This document shows positions 26,239-35,183 of a stretch of 64,000 bases of DNA, in pieces. The translations under genes and the position numbers were made by a program. Position 1 is the first letter of the stretch. Each line of letters begins with the position of its first letter. Source of the stretch: Palsa-506 sp963786975. GTDB taxonomy: Bacteria; Actinomycetota; Actinomycetes; Streptosporangiales; Streptosporangiaceae. Below the pieces are notes generated by a model. It searched no databases. It saw nothing but the letters and a program-made list of their open reading frames with translations, and was not told where the DNA came from. The stretch is taken from the NCBI GenBank assembly GCA_963786975.1, contig CAWBBE010000001.1, positions 1-64,000 of the forward strand, written 5' to 3'.

Positions 26239-26294
26239 GTCGCCTACCGTTCGTGTGCCGTGCCGCCAGCCAACCCCCTGTGGTGAATTCAGAA

Positions 26295-27734
26295 TCATCT
26301 TCGGCCTGAGCGGGCCCTATGTGCCAGCCTTGAGGCGGACAGCGGCCGGATGATCAAGACCCGCCAAGCCCAGAGGCCGAATATCAGGACCTCTCCAGCA
26401 ATGCTGAGCCCGTAGAGCCAGCCCATCAGCGTCCGCAGCGTGGAGTGCGGCGCCGCCTGGATAAAGACAACGACACCGACGATGAGGAGGCAGAGCAGCA
26501 CAAAGGCCAGCAGGAGGCGGCGGTTCCGGGACGCCCGGATGGCCTGGAGGCGGCGGGCGCGCCAGTCCAGGATCGCCGCGGCGAGCACGTCGTGGTAGAT
26601 CTCGTACCTGCCGTCGCCGGTGCCGCGCAGGATGCGTGCCTGCGGTCCGCCGAGATGGTCGAGCAGCAGGCCGACCACGTCTGCTGAAACCTTGGCGTAC
26701 GCGGCGAGGTCGGAGGCGCGGTGGGCGATCTTCGTCCCGGACGGGGTGACGAGGAAGTGAAGGACGCGCGCCGCGACGTCGCGCTCTGGGCGCGAGAGCC
26801 TGGCCATCGCTGCGTCGAGGTGTGCCGGGACGATTCGCGCCGCCCCGCCGAGGCGATCAAGTGTCTCCAGGCGCAGCACGCGTGACCCGGCGGCGCTCTC
26901 TTCTTCCCAGAGGCGTGTCAGTACGAGTTGCAGGAAGGGCGCCTCGATCCGCGACTCGCGGGCGCTGGCGCCGTCGATCACGCCTGCCCCGGTCTGGCTG
27001 AGCTCGATGTTGCCGACCCGGACCTGGTCGAGCACCGCTTCGACTAGTTGCGGCTCGATCTGCATGCGCTCATCCCCGGCTACGCGGTTCTCGTACTCCT
27101 CAATCGGCCGCACGATTGCGTCGCGGCCTGCCTTGCGGTCAAGGCGGTCCACCCGCAGGTAGTTGCCGAACAAGTTGGGGATCCGGCCCTTGAAACGGTC
27201 GAGCCGCGCGAGCGCGTCCTCGCGGATCGAGACCAGGAACGAGACCGCAAGCTCCACCTGCTTCACAGCTCGCGGAAACTCGACCGCGAACGTGCCGTCG
27301 TCTCGCGGGTGGTAGACGAAGTACTCCTCGAACTGGTCGAGAATGACCACCAGGTCACGGCCGAGCCGCTGCATGCACGCTGCGATCGTGTCGGCGAGTG
27401 CGGGTTCGCTTGCGGATGGCTCGAGTCCCGCGGCTGCGCGGATCGCCGCGCAGAGCCCGGCCACCGGATCGCCGCCCCAGGACCGGAAGGCGACGACCGC
27501 GAGGTCGGGTGTCTCACGCAGGCGCGGCACCACGCCTGCGTGCAGAAGCGAGCTCTTCCCGACGCCGCTTTGGCCGTAGAGCAGCGTCAGCCGGGCGGAC
27601 AGCAGGTTGGCGACGACAAGGTCGCACTCAACGTCCCGGCCGAAAAATAAGGAGGCGTCCTGCTCCTCATAGTGGTCCAGGCCCTTGTAAGGGGAGCCGG
27701 TCCTGCTGATCGCCGGGACGGTGGGCGCGCTCAT
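26295..27734 (-). CDS. nSTAND1-type NTPase with two C-terminal membrane helices
   Basis: A 479-aa protein. The N-terminal SPYKGLDHYEEQDASLFFGR (14-33) is the nSTAND1 entry motif. Walker A GQSGVGKSS is at 54-62 and Walker B VVILDQFEEYF at about 134-144. The winged-helix/SAR region has FLQLVLTRLWEEE and ARILRGTGDGRYEIYHDVLA. Relatives usually end in WD40 or TPR repeats that sense a target. Here residues 407-426 and 437-463 are transmembrane and nothing else follows, so the protein is membrane-anchored and short. ATG overlaps the SIR2 stop (ATGA). Predicted role: ATP-driven switch controlling the SIR2 effector. Confidence 0.85.
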   Translation of the reverse strand: MSAPTVPAISRTGSPYKGLDHYEEQDASLFFGRDVECDLVVANLLSARLTLLYGQSGVGKSSLLHAGVVPRLRETPDLAVVAFRSWGGDPVAGLCAAIRAAAGLEPSASEPALADTIAACMQRLGRDLVVILDQFEEYFVYHPRDDGTFAVEFPRAVKQVELAVSFLVSIREDALARLDRFKGRIPNLFGNYLRVDRLDRKAGRDAIVRPIEEYENRVAGDERMQIEPQLVEAVLDQVRVGNIELSQTGAGVIDGASARESRIEAPFLQLVLTRLWEEESAAGSRVLRLETLDRLGGAARIVPAHLDAAMARLSRPERDVAARVLHFLVTPSGTKIAHRASDLAAYAKVSADVVGLLLDHLGGPQARILRGTGDGRYEIYHDVLAAAILDWRARRLQAIRASRNRRLLLAFVLLCLLIVGVVVFIQAAPHSTLRTLMGWLYGLSIAGEVLIFGLWAWRVLIIRPLSASRLAHRARSGRR

Positions 27735-28690
27735 GGCCCGGCTGGCATCTGCTGCAGCTCGGCCAGCGCTGCCTCCAGCGCGGGCACGTACTCCTCAAGC
27801 GGCACGTCATAGACATCGACACCGCGCAGCCCCCAGAACTCCCGCTCGAGCTTGTCAGGATCGCGCTGGATCGCCCACGACTTGTACTTCAGCTTCTGCT
27901 CGCCCCAGATCCGGTGCAGGATTACCCGCAGGTTCCAGTCGCGCATGCTGTAGCCGAGGAACAGGAAGTGGCTGCGGCGCAGCTGCATGGCCAGCATCAC
28001 CGGCACGAGGTTCTGGATCTCGGTGCGCGTCAGGTAATCGATGTAGTGGTCCTCGGTGATGACGTAGCTGTCCCACTCGGCCTCCGGGCCCGCGCGGTCG
28101 ATGGCGCCGTGGATCTTCAGGATCACGCTCCGCTCGCCCGGCCTGAGCTTCTCGTACTCATTGGGGATCTCGATCAGGGCCGGCTTCCCCGCCGGGGGCC
28201 AGTGCGCGAACTTGCCGCGGTGATCGCCCTCGGCGATGTAGCACACCAGGTCAAACGGCTCGCCCGCCTCGCGGAAGGCCCGCTCCAGGGCATCGTCGTA
28301 GTTCGTCGTGACGATCAGCTGGCAACGGCGCGGCTGATCCGCCCGCTCAAGCCGCCGCGGCAGCTCGGCAAGGAAACGGTGCAGCGGGCTGATCGCATAG
28401 TCCGCGTCGAAAACCTGGTGCAACTCCTCATACAGCGGCCCCGACCCGCTCATGACAAAGGCATACTCAGAGACCCGCACAAGGTCGAGCGTCTCGTCTC
28501 GCGGATAGTCGAATCTTTCGGCCAGATGGCGGGCCAGCTCACCGACGCTGGGCAAGTAAGCGCCAGGCAGCCAGGCCGCATCCGGCGGGCGGCCGCACAT
28601 ATTTACCCCTGCGCCCAGGAGCGGGATCACCCGGCCCTGGGCCATTGCCCTGACCACCCTGCGACAGTGATCCTCGACAGATTCAGGCAC
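27731..28690 (-). CDS. SIR2-like NADase effector (SIR2_2)
   Basis: A 319-aa protein that is a single SIR2-like domain. VIPLLGAGVNMCG at 21-33 is the nucleotide loop, TTNYDDALE at 128-136 contains N130 of the NAD site, KIHGAID at 192-198 contains catalytic H194, and FLGYSMRDWN is at 244-253. These are the hallmarks of bacterial SIR2 proteins that destroy NAD+ during phage infection (Thoeris, DSR, SIR2-APAZ, Avs5), distinct from deacetylases since the zinc Cys are absent. It is first in a tight operon with the membrane nSTAND1 NTPase. Predicted effector of abortive infection. Confidence 0.87.
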   Translation of the reverse strand: MPESVEDHCRRVVRAMAQGRVIPLLGAGVNMCGRPPDAAWLPGAYLPSVGELARHLAERFDYPRDETLDLVRVSEYAFVMSGSGPLYEELHQVFDADYAISPLHRFLAELPRRLERADQPRRCQLIVTTNYDDALERAFREAGEPFDLVCYIAEGDHRGKFAHWPPAGKPALIEIPNEYEKLRPGERSVILKIHGAIDRAGPEAEWDSYVITEDHYIDYLTRTEIQNLVPVMLAMQLRRSHFLFLGYSMRDWNLRVILHRIWGEQKLKYKSWAIQRDPDKLEREFWGLRGVDVYDVPLEEYVPALEAALAELQQMPAGP

Positions 28691-29166
28691 GGCTCACCTC
28701 GCGGAATCAGCGGCCCTCTGATTAGACCGTCCCCCGGCGCAGTCCGCAAGACAATCTTTCGCTGCGCCCGGTTTAGCTACACGGCACATGCCCGGCATGG
28801 CGAGCAGCAGCTGCCGTCTTGGGCAGGTGAGCTTAAGCTGCTGCGGCGCGCTGCTTCCTGATAGAGCTGGCGTTTGAGCGCGACAGCGGGACGTGCGGCA
28901 GGCCGAGGCCAATCTGGAAGCCGTTAATAGTGACAATGTCCCTGGTACGTCCAACCTCCCCATCGGCGGACGTCACCAGCGCACACGTGCGAGCGTGTGC
29001 CCGACCAGAATCGGCCGCATAGTGGGATCGCGAACGCCAGAACTGCAGATCTGCGCGCGGACACCCTCTCGCGGGGGGGGGCGGCGCAGCTGCCGGCCGC
29101 ACGGAATCGGCAAGCGGCGTGCCGGCGGGGACGTAACACGCCCGGCCGCCACCTCGGGCGGGCATG
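28691..29166. other. Upstream region of the SIR2-STAND operon, nothing else seen
   Basis: About 475 bp, partly lower in GC. It contains a G9 run near 29074-29082. No gene was recognised on either strand. The promoter of the SIR2 operon should lie in the right part of 28691-28800. Confidence 0.4.
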
Positions 29167-30141
29167 TCAGAGCCAGTCTTTGCGGCGGAACATCACGTAG
29201 AGCGCTATGGACAAGGTGATGGTGATCGCGGTGGAGGTGATGAAGCCGGATTGCTTCGCGAAGCCGGGGTAGGGGACGTTCTGGCCGTAGAAACCGGTGA
29301 CGGCGGTGGGAACGGCGATGATGGCGGCCCAGCTGGTGACCTTCTTCATGATCAGGTTCATCCGGTTGCCCTGGACGGTGAGATTGGTTTCCAGCGTGGT
29401 GGTGACCAGGTCGCGCAGGGACTCTGTCCATTCGGTGGCGCGCAGGACGTGATCGTAGACGTCCTGGTAGTAGGGCAGCATGGGCTCGGCCACGATGTGC
29501 AGGGTCGGCCGCATCAAGGTGTTGACGACCTCGCGCATGGGCAGCACTACCCGGCGCAGCAGGATCAGGCTCTTGCGGAGCCTGAAGGAGCGGCGCTGGA
29601 CTTCCCGGATCCGCGGCCGGCTTTCGTCGAAGAGCAGGTTTTCCAGTTCCTCGATCAGGGTGTCGAGTTCCTGGACGGCCTCGAAATGGGTATCGACGAC
29701 GTAGTCCAGCAGCCCGTAGAGCAGGTACGCCACGCCGTTGCGGGCCAGGTCGGAGTTGTCTTTCCACCGGTCGAGGATTTCCTGGAGGGGGAAGCTTTCG
29801 TCTTTTCGGACTGTGATCAGTGCGCGGGGGGTGATGAACGCGGCGATTTCCCGGGTGGCCAGCTGCCCGGTGACCGGTTCGAGGCGCACGGCGTAGGCGG
29901 CCAGGAACAGGTGGGTGGAGTAGCGGTCCAGCTTCGCGCGCTGATGCGGGTTGATGGCGTCTTCGACGGCCAGTTCGTGCAGCCCGAACTCTTCGCGGAC
30001 CATGGCGAGGTCGGCAGGTCCGGGCGCGCACAGGTCCAGCCAGACGATGCCGGCGCCGGCGTCGAGATGGTCAGAGATGTCCTCGACGGGAAAGTCCTCC
30101 AGGGCAAGCTGGCCGTCGCGGTAGAGCCGGGTGCGCGCCAT
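29167..30141 (-). CDS. corA: CorA-family divalent cation channel
   Basis: A 324-aa protein; ATG 30141 gives MARTRLYRDGQLALEDFP. The cytoplasmic funnel has the long helix DTLIEELENLLFDES and RSFRLRKSLILLRRVVLPMRE. The two C-terminal membrane helices are VTSWAAIIAVPTAVTGFYGQ and FITSTAITITLSIALYVMF with a basic RRKDW end. The pore signature normally YGMN reads YGQN before VPYPGF. Predicted Mg2+/Co2+/Ni2+ uptake as a pentamer. The Met-to-Gln change at the filter may alter selectivity. It stands alone. Confidence 0.85.
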   Translation of the reverse strand: MARTRLYRDGQLALEDFPVEDISDHLDAGAGIVWLDLCAPGPADLAMVREEFGLHELAVEDAINPHQRAKLDRYSTHLFLAAYAVRLEPVTGQLATREIAAFITPRALITVRKDESFPLQEILDRWKDNSDLARNGVAYLLYGLLDYVVDTHFEAVQELDTLIEELENLLFDESRPRIREVQRRSFRLRKSLILLRRVVLPMREVVNTLMRPTLHIVAEPMLPYYQDVYDHVLRATEWTESLRDLVTTTLETNLTVQGNRMNLIMKKVTSWAAIIAVPTAVTGFYGQNVPYPGFAKQSGFITSTAITITLSIALYVMFRRKDWL

Positions 30142-30319
30142 GGCCCTCAGGATAGGCGGCACGCTTGACAGCTGGCCGACGCTTCTGGCCACCGTGCGGG
30201 CACCGGACGGCAGGTTGGCTTGTGGCATGAGCCGGAGCGTCCCGCCTGGTCAGGAGCGATGGCATCGGCGGGCGGCGGCCGCGGCGCGCGGTGCCTTTCG
30301 CGTGGTTCGCTAGCCGCCG

Positions 30320-30625
30320 CCGAGTGCAGCACGATCCGTTCAGCCGGAAAACCGACCGAACGCGCGACCGCTAGCTCACCCGCCGAGCAGACGTCCATGG
30401 CGAGGCCTTCCTGATCGATCCAGGTAGCCATGGCGCGGCACAGGAACGCCTTGCCGGCGTAAGCGATGTCCGCCCCGGGCAGCGCTTCCCGGTAGGTGCG
30501 GCACCGGTAGCGGACATCAGCCTCGTCCACGATGTAGGCGGGCGTGCCGTACCGCGTGGCCAGCTCACCCAGCGGGAGGCCGCCGACCGCGATCTCGCCG
30601 CCGGGCTCAGGGCGCGTGGTGCAGG
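30320..30625 (-). pseudogene. lysA: Diaminopimelate decarboxylase (lysA) N-terminal fragment
   Basis: The minus strand reads GGEIAVGGLPLGELATRYGT, PAYIVDEADVRYRCRTY, DIAYAGKAFLCRAMATWI (PLP Lys) and LAMDVCSAGELAVARSVGF, ending around IVLH. This is the first ~95 residues of LysA. The remaining ~330 residues, including the second half of the barrel, are gone. It is a relic; a functional copy would be needed elsewhere because meso-DAP decarboxylation is the lysine route. Confidence 0.8.
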
Positions 30626-30925
30626 GCCATATCCCGCTAGCGAGGCCGGACAGCCCGGAACATGCCCGGAGCGTTCAGCTGGGCGAGAGCTTCCGCCCAC
30701 GAGGCAGTGAGGCGGCATGGTCCGAGCCTGCCGCTCAATAACGGGGCGACCATGCTCAGCGGGATGTTCGATACGGTCTTGCAGGATGGGAGCACGTTGA
30801 GGAAGGGCTGATCTGCCGCGCGGAAGGTCAGCTGATCCCGATGGGCGCCATACGTCGGGCGGCCCGGCGGCGGCTGCTCCCCGGACGCGGTCACGGTCCT
30901 GGCCAGATTGGATGTGTCATCCGAC

Positions 30926-31258
30926 ATGCAGAAGTTCTCGCTGGAGGCCCTGGGTCGTCAGCTGCTGGAGCGGGCCGGCGATGCGGGCGGGGGTCACACC
31001 GCGGATACGGTTGTCGGCGGTCACGAGCGGATACTGCGCCAGACGGTCATTGCGATGATCAAGGGCGCCGTCCTCGCCGAGCACGAGAACCCGGGCGAGG
31101 CGACCGTGCACGTATTGCGCGGGCGAGTCCGGTTGTCGGCCGGGGACACGTCCTGGGACGGGCGGCCTGGAGACCTGCTTCTCGTGCCCGACGCGCGCCA
31201 CAGCCTCGAGGCGCTGGAAGCCTCGGCGGTGCTGCTGACGGTCGCCAAGCGGCCGTGA
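30926..31258 (+). CDS. Cupin-domain protein
   Basis: A 110-aa protein. The beta-barrel is visible as VIAMIKGAVLAEHENPGEAT, VHVLRGRVRLSAGD and GDLLLVPDARHSLEALE. The usual first motif G(X)5HXH reads LAEHENPGEA with one His and a Glu, the second has PDARHS. Conserved DUF-type small cupins of this form are frequent in actinobacteria, with unknown function; metal binding is plausible. ATG 30926 is used; a TTG 18 bp upstream is possible. Confidence 0.72.
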   Translation: MQKFSLEALGRQLLERAGDAGGGHTADTVVGGHERILRQTVIAMIKGAVLAEHENPGEATVHVLRGRVRLSAGDTSWDGRPGDLLLVPDARHSLEALEASAVLLTVAKRP

Positions 31259-31329
31259 CCATGTCATCGGTCCCGCAGGTCGTTTTCGCTGCCGGAGGCC
31301 CCGGACATGATCCCCGCGGCACGCTGGCC

Positions 31330-31528
31330 TGAAGCGGGGTGGAGATTCGCCAGCGCCAGGTGGTCCCGCAGCCGGGCAGCGCCTTGACTGCCTCGCCGAT
31401 CTCCAGCAGCCGGATACGGACCGCGTCAAATATCAGGCATCGGAAAGGCCGCCGCGCAGCAGGTGCGATCGGATCGCGTCGATCGCGGCCTGGATATCGG
31501 CCAGCCGCTGGCGTTCCCGGTAGCTCAT
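31330..31528 (-). pseudogene. HepT-like HEPN toxin, broken
   Basis: ATG 31528 opens MSYRERQRLADIQAAIDAIR, the HepT N-terminus, but stops after 31 codons near 31434. In the next frame it continues LIFDAVRIRLLEIGEAVKAL, helix 2-3 of the HEPN fold. A further frame has RLRDHLAL where the active RxxxH motif should be (normally R-x4-H-x-Y), with sequence lost between. It is coupled to the MntA tail before it by ATGA. Both genes of this MNT-HEPN toxin-antitoxin pair are ruined. Confidence 0.65.
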
Positions 31529-31650
31529 AGCGCCACCAGCTCATGCTCGACGCGTTCCCGCACGCCGGGCTTGAGGTCCTGGGCCGGGACCAGGTCCACC
31601 CGCGTGCCGAGGATGGCGGACGGGGTGCCCGGCCGGGCAGTAGCCGAATC
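31525..31650 (-). pseudogene. MntA-like nucleotidyltransferase antitoxin, C-terminal remnant
   Basis: The frame ILGTRVDLVPAQDLKPGVRE plus RVEHELVAL matches the end of minimal nucleotidyltransferases that AMPylate HepT. The catalytic GSxxxxD part is missing. The stop TGA overlaps the HepT ATG, the standard arrangement of the pair. Confidence 0.62.
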
Positions 31651-31899
31651 GGAGCTGGTGGCCGTCGCACCTGACACGTCGTGCGCCGCCACAGAACATC
31701 CGGTTCTGGCCCGCGCACCAAATGGCGTACCTCATCGTGGCAAAAGTGGCATTGCCTTCGGGGCATTAGACCGAGATGCCTTATTGAGGTCGTGTCTCCG
31801 TCATGATAGGAACTCGTTGCGGCGTTCCTCTGCAGTTTCACGCGGCAATCGCGCAGGGGATCTTCCTGGCGAACAGGCCTGGAAGAAGGGGTGATCTTC

Positions 31900-34650
31900 A
31901 TGAGCACGGAACTGGCCGGCGTCCCGTCCGACCGCCAGCCAGAAGCGGGGCCTCCGGCCCCGGGCCGTAGCGGCGCCTTTGCGCTTCCCGTCAGCACCAG
32001 TTTACGATTCGCCCTGCTCATAGCGGCGGTCGTGGCATCGAGCTTCTCCGTCTACCAGGGCATCTACCTAACCACACCGCGCGGGCCCGCATTGATTTCG
32101 CTGATGCTCCGGTGCCGCTCGCAGGCGCTGGCACACCGGCCGAGCGGGATGACCGCCGCTGCAAGCATGGCCAGCGCGCTCCACCAGGCCGCGGTGTGTT
32201 ACTCGGGCGGGGAACGTACCGAGGCATGGTGGGGCCTGCTGGGCGTCGGCGTCCTCATCGTCGTGGCCGGCGCCATTTTCCTGGCACAGCCCTGGTGGTA
32301 CCGACGGCGGAAACACCTGACCGAGCTGACCGGTGCTGACACCGCAGACTTGGAGAGCCGCCTTGAGGGGGTTCGCCGGCGGACCGGGACGGGTCCCGTG
32401 GTGTGGCTTCTTCAGCCACTCAATGTCCGCCTGTCGGCGTTCGCGTTCGGCCGGCCCGGACGACGGTTCGTTGCTGTTAGCGGCGGAGCAGCGGTCGCAG
32501 CGGTCAAGAAGCCCGCCGTCTTCGACAGCATCATCTTGCATGAACTGGCCCACATCAAGAACCGCGATATCGACCAGGCGTACCTGGCCGTGGCGATCTG
32601 GCGGGCATTCGTCGTGGTGGCGCTGCTGCCCATGGCGGTGCTGTTGATTTTCACCAGCCTCCTTGGTGAGCCGCAGCAGCTGATCTGGCGCGTAGCCGTG
32701 ATGGCATTGATCGTTTACTCGCTCCGTAACGCGATCCTGCGGTCACGTGAGTTCGACGCGGATGCGCGCGCACGCCAACTCGACCCCGGGACCGCGCTGG
32801 GTGCGGCACTGGCCAGCCTGCCTGCCCGCACCGGGCACCGGGCGTGGCACCTGGGCGGGACGCATCCGTCGGGCCAGGAACGCGCGGCGGCACTGCTGGA
32901 CCCCGCGCCGTTGTACCGGTTCGGGTTCTGGGAGGGGCTGGCGGTAGGGCTGGTCGCGGCCCTTGGTGCGAGCGCCACCCATGAGATCGTCACCCTCCTG
33001 ACCCCGGTTGTCGGCGTCAGCTATGTCGTCATCGCGATCATCTTCGCGGCCTTCGCGGGATCCGCGGCCGTGGTCGCCGTGTGGCGAAGGCAGTTGGTGG
33101 AAGCGGACACGGGCGTGGTGACGGGCTGGGCCGCCGGGCTGGGCCTGGGTCTCGGTCTCGCGCTCGGCCCGGTCATTGCCCTGTCGGGGGCGTACAGCAC
33201 GGCATTGTGGCCGGACCATCCGGGCCTGGCGGCCTTTGGCGCCCTGGCGGTGTGGACCGGCTTCGTGGTGCTGACCTTCACGCCCTTCCCGGTCTGGATC
33301 GGACACTGGGCCGACGCCTGGCAACAGCGCGCCGATCCGGCCGCGCCGCGCGTTCCCGCCCGGGGCGCCATGATTGCCGCGGCGGTCGCCGCGTGGATCG
33401 TCATGGCCATCGGCCTGTACTTTACGCTGAGTAATTTCGTCTTCATCGATGGGCCCACCAGCGCGGCAGCCGAATGGCGTCAGCTCCCAGGACTGCTGAG
33501 GGGGACGGCCCTTGTCATTACCGAACCGGGTGCCGGCTGGGTGGTGTGCCTGCTTGTCGTGGGCATGCCCCTCGCGGCGGCTCTGGCGTACCGCCGGTGG
33601 CGGCGGCCCGGTAATGCGCGCCAGGCGACCGCGCGGCGGCGGCGCTGGGTGGCCACGGCCCTGCTGGGCCTGGCCGGGTGCCTGACCGCGGTCGCGCTGA
33701 TGGTGGCGGTCAGCGCGGTCGCGCACGCGCGTATCGCCGAAGCCGTGCGGTGGAGCCCTGACTTCCTGGTCGGGCTCTATGTCTTCGATGAGCAGGCGAT
33801 CGTCGTCATCGCGGTGGCGTGCACGGTGATCGTGGCGGCCCGGGCGAGATCCGCGGTGGGTGTCGCGCTCTCGGTCGTGGCCGGGGCCGCGATGGCGGCG
33901 GTCAGCGGCCTGGCCCTGCCCGAGGTGCGGAGCATGGATCACTGCTTCGCGTCGCTCAGCATCCAGTACGCCCACCCACCGGCCGGCGCTTGCCTCACCA
34001 GCCCGGATACCTTGGCCCTGCGGCAGGTCGTGCTCGGCGCCGCGCTGGTGAGCATCGTCTTCGTGCCCGCCGCGTACGGCGCCGGGATGCTCCTGCGCCG
34101 TCGTATCCGGCGGCAGCGCAGGCCCGCCGTGGTGAGGGCGCTCGGGTGGCTCGCCGCCGCGGTGGCGGTCGCGGCCGCGGTCACTGGGGCGGCTCGGTGG
34201 GAGCCCAGCGCGAGCGCGCGAGGAATACAGCTCGCAGGCAGCATCGGCCGCGACGGCTGGATCCGCGGACCCGGCTACGACGTCCGCCTCATCCCCAACT
34301 GGTACGCCCTCGGCCAGGGCCCCAGATCGCGGCTGATCATCTTCACCTTTCCGGCCGACGGAGGACGGATCCAGCTGCAGAGCCTGGCCGACGTTAATCC
34401 CGTAAAGCTTGCGGACTACAGGTCGTACCTGATCCGGCTGGGCGCGCGCCCGGGCGTGCTGGACGGCGCGCCGGGACTGCTCCTCGCGCGGCCCGGCCTG
34501 CCCGACGGCGCGCTGGAGCAGTGGACCATCGTCCGTGGTCCGCTGGTATACCTGATATCGGTGGACCGGGCGCCGGCCTGGCCCCAGGATTCGCCCTATC
34601 TCCAGAACGCCTTCACCTACATGCTGCACAGCTGGCAGTGGACGAGCTAG
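31900..34650 (+). CDS. Large polytopic M48-family metalloprotease
   Basis: A 916-aa protein; the ribosome site AGAAGGGG precedes ATG 31900. Two N-terminal membrane helices flank the M48 domain, which has LHELAHIKNRD (H214, E215, H218 zinc site) and the third ligand in SREFDADARA near residue 284. About ten further membrane segments occupy residues 340-780. A C-terminal extracytoplasmic domain (IQLAGSIGRDGWIRGPGYDV onward) ends HSWQWTS. Classic HtpX is ~300 aa, so this is about three times the usual length. It probably cleaves membrane proteins. Its stop overlaps the convergent gene at 34647. Confidence 0.8.
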   Translation: MSTELAGVPSDRQPEAGPPAPGRSGAFALPVSTSLRFALLIAAVVASSFSVYQGIYLTTPRGPALISLMLRCRSQALAHRPSGMTAAASMASALHQAAVCYSGGERTEAWWGLLGVGVLIVVAGAIFLAQPWWYRRRKHLTELTGADTADLESRLEGVRRRTGTGPVVWLLQPLNVRLSAFAFGRPGRRFVAVSGGAAVAAVKKPAVFDSIILHELAHIKNRDIDQAYLAVAIWRAFVVVALLPMAVLLIFTSLLGEPQQLIWRVAVMALIVYSLRNAILRSREFDADARARQLDPGTALGAALASLPARTGHRAWHLGGTHPSGQERAAALLDPAPLYRFGFWEGLAVGLVAALGASATHEIVTLLTPVVGVSYVVIAIIFAAFAGSAAVVAVWRRQLVEADTGVVTGWAAGLGLGLGLALGPVIALSGAYSTALWPDHPGLAAFGALAVWTGFVVLTFTPFPVWIGHWADAWQQRADPAAPRVPARGAMIAAAVAAWIVMAIGLYFTLSNFVFIDGPTSAAAEWRQLPGLLRGTALVITEPGAGWVVCLLVVGMPLAAALAYRRWRRPGNARQATARRRRWVATALLGLAGCLTAVALMVAVSAVAHARIAEAVRWSPDFLVGLYVFDEQAIVVIAVACTVIVAARARSAVGVALSVVAGAAMAAVSGLALPEVRSMDHCFASLSIQYAHPPAGACLTSPDTLALRQVVLGAALVSIVFVPAAYGAGMLLRRRIRRQRRPAVVRALGWLAAAVAVAAAVTGAARWEPSASARGIQLAGSIGRDGWIRGPGYDVRLIPNWYALGQGPRSRLIIFTFPADGGRIQLQSLADVNPVKLADYRSYLIRLGARPGVLDGAPGLLLARPGLPDGALEQWTIVRGPLVYLISVDRAPAWPQDSPYLQNAFTYMLHSWQWTS

Positions 34651-35183
34651 GCCGCAGGACCGGCCAGGACCCCGATCATCGCGTCGGCGAGAAGCCCGGC
34701 CTGGCCCTCGGAGATGTCCAGCTGCCGGGCCTTACGTTCCGCCACGGTCCGCACCAGTTTCAGCTGGCCGGGCGTGAGCGGCGGCGCGGCGCCCTCCCGG
34801 TGCCCTGGGAGCCGGGCCCGGACGCACTCGAGCACCCCGTGCACCGAACTTTGCGCGGCCTCCGCCACGAGTGCCTGCCAGAAGCTGCTGGTAAAGCTCA
34901 AGATCACCGGGGTAAGCATGGTCATGGCTTCGGCGGCCCCGAAACCGAGGAGCTGGTCATCCGATGACTTCTTGCCGCCGCGGCCGCGCTTGGCGCCCTG
35001 GAACTGGCTCAGCAGCGAAGGGTAGAGCGGCAGCTCTTCGGGCGCAAGGCCCGATACGAGCTCGCGGCCGAGCGACCCGAGGATCTCATCAGTCTCTTCT
35101 GACATCACGCACGTCTCCAAGCAAGTCACGGCTGTCAGCAAGAGTTCCGCGTCCAAGCCCGCAGCGGAGTAAGTATCGGTCAT
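34647..35183 (-). CDS. Hypothetical 178-aa protein convergent with the M48 protease
   Basis: Acidic N-terminus (MTDTYSAAGLDAELLLTAV), a Lys/Arg-rich linker (AKRGRGGKKSSDDQ), then mostly helical sequence ending ISEGQAGLLADAMIGVLAG. It has no signal peptide and no secure membrane helix. Upstream TCCAGGAGCC on the minus strand could be its ribosome site. It overlaps the 3' end of the protease by 4 bp tail to tail. I do not recognise the family. Confidence 0.6.
   Translation of the reverse strand: MTDTYSAAGLDAELLLTAVTCLETCVMSEETDEILGSLGRELVSGLAPEELPLYPSLLSQFQGAKRGRGGKKSSDDQLLGFGAAEAMTMLTPVILSFTSSFWQALVAEAAQSSVHGVLECVRARLPGHREGAAPPLTPGQLKLVRTVAERKARQLDISEGQAGLLADAMIGVLAGPAA

Noticed and set aside
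29066..29090. Run of nine G as a G-quadruplex or phase-variable tract
   Set aside because: Single G-run without partner runs and not inside a supported gene.
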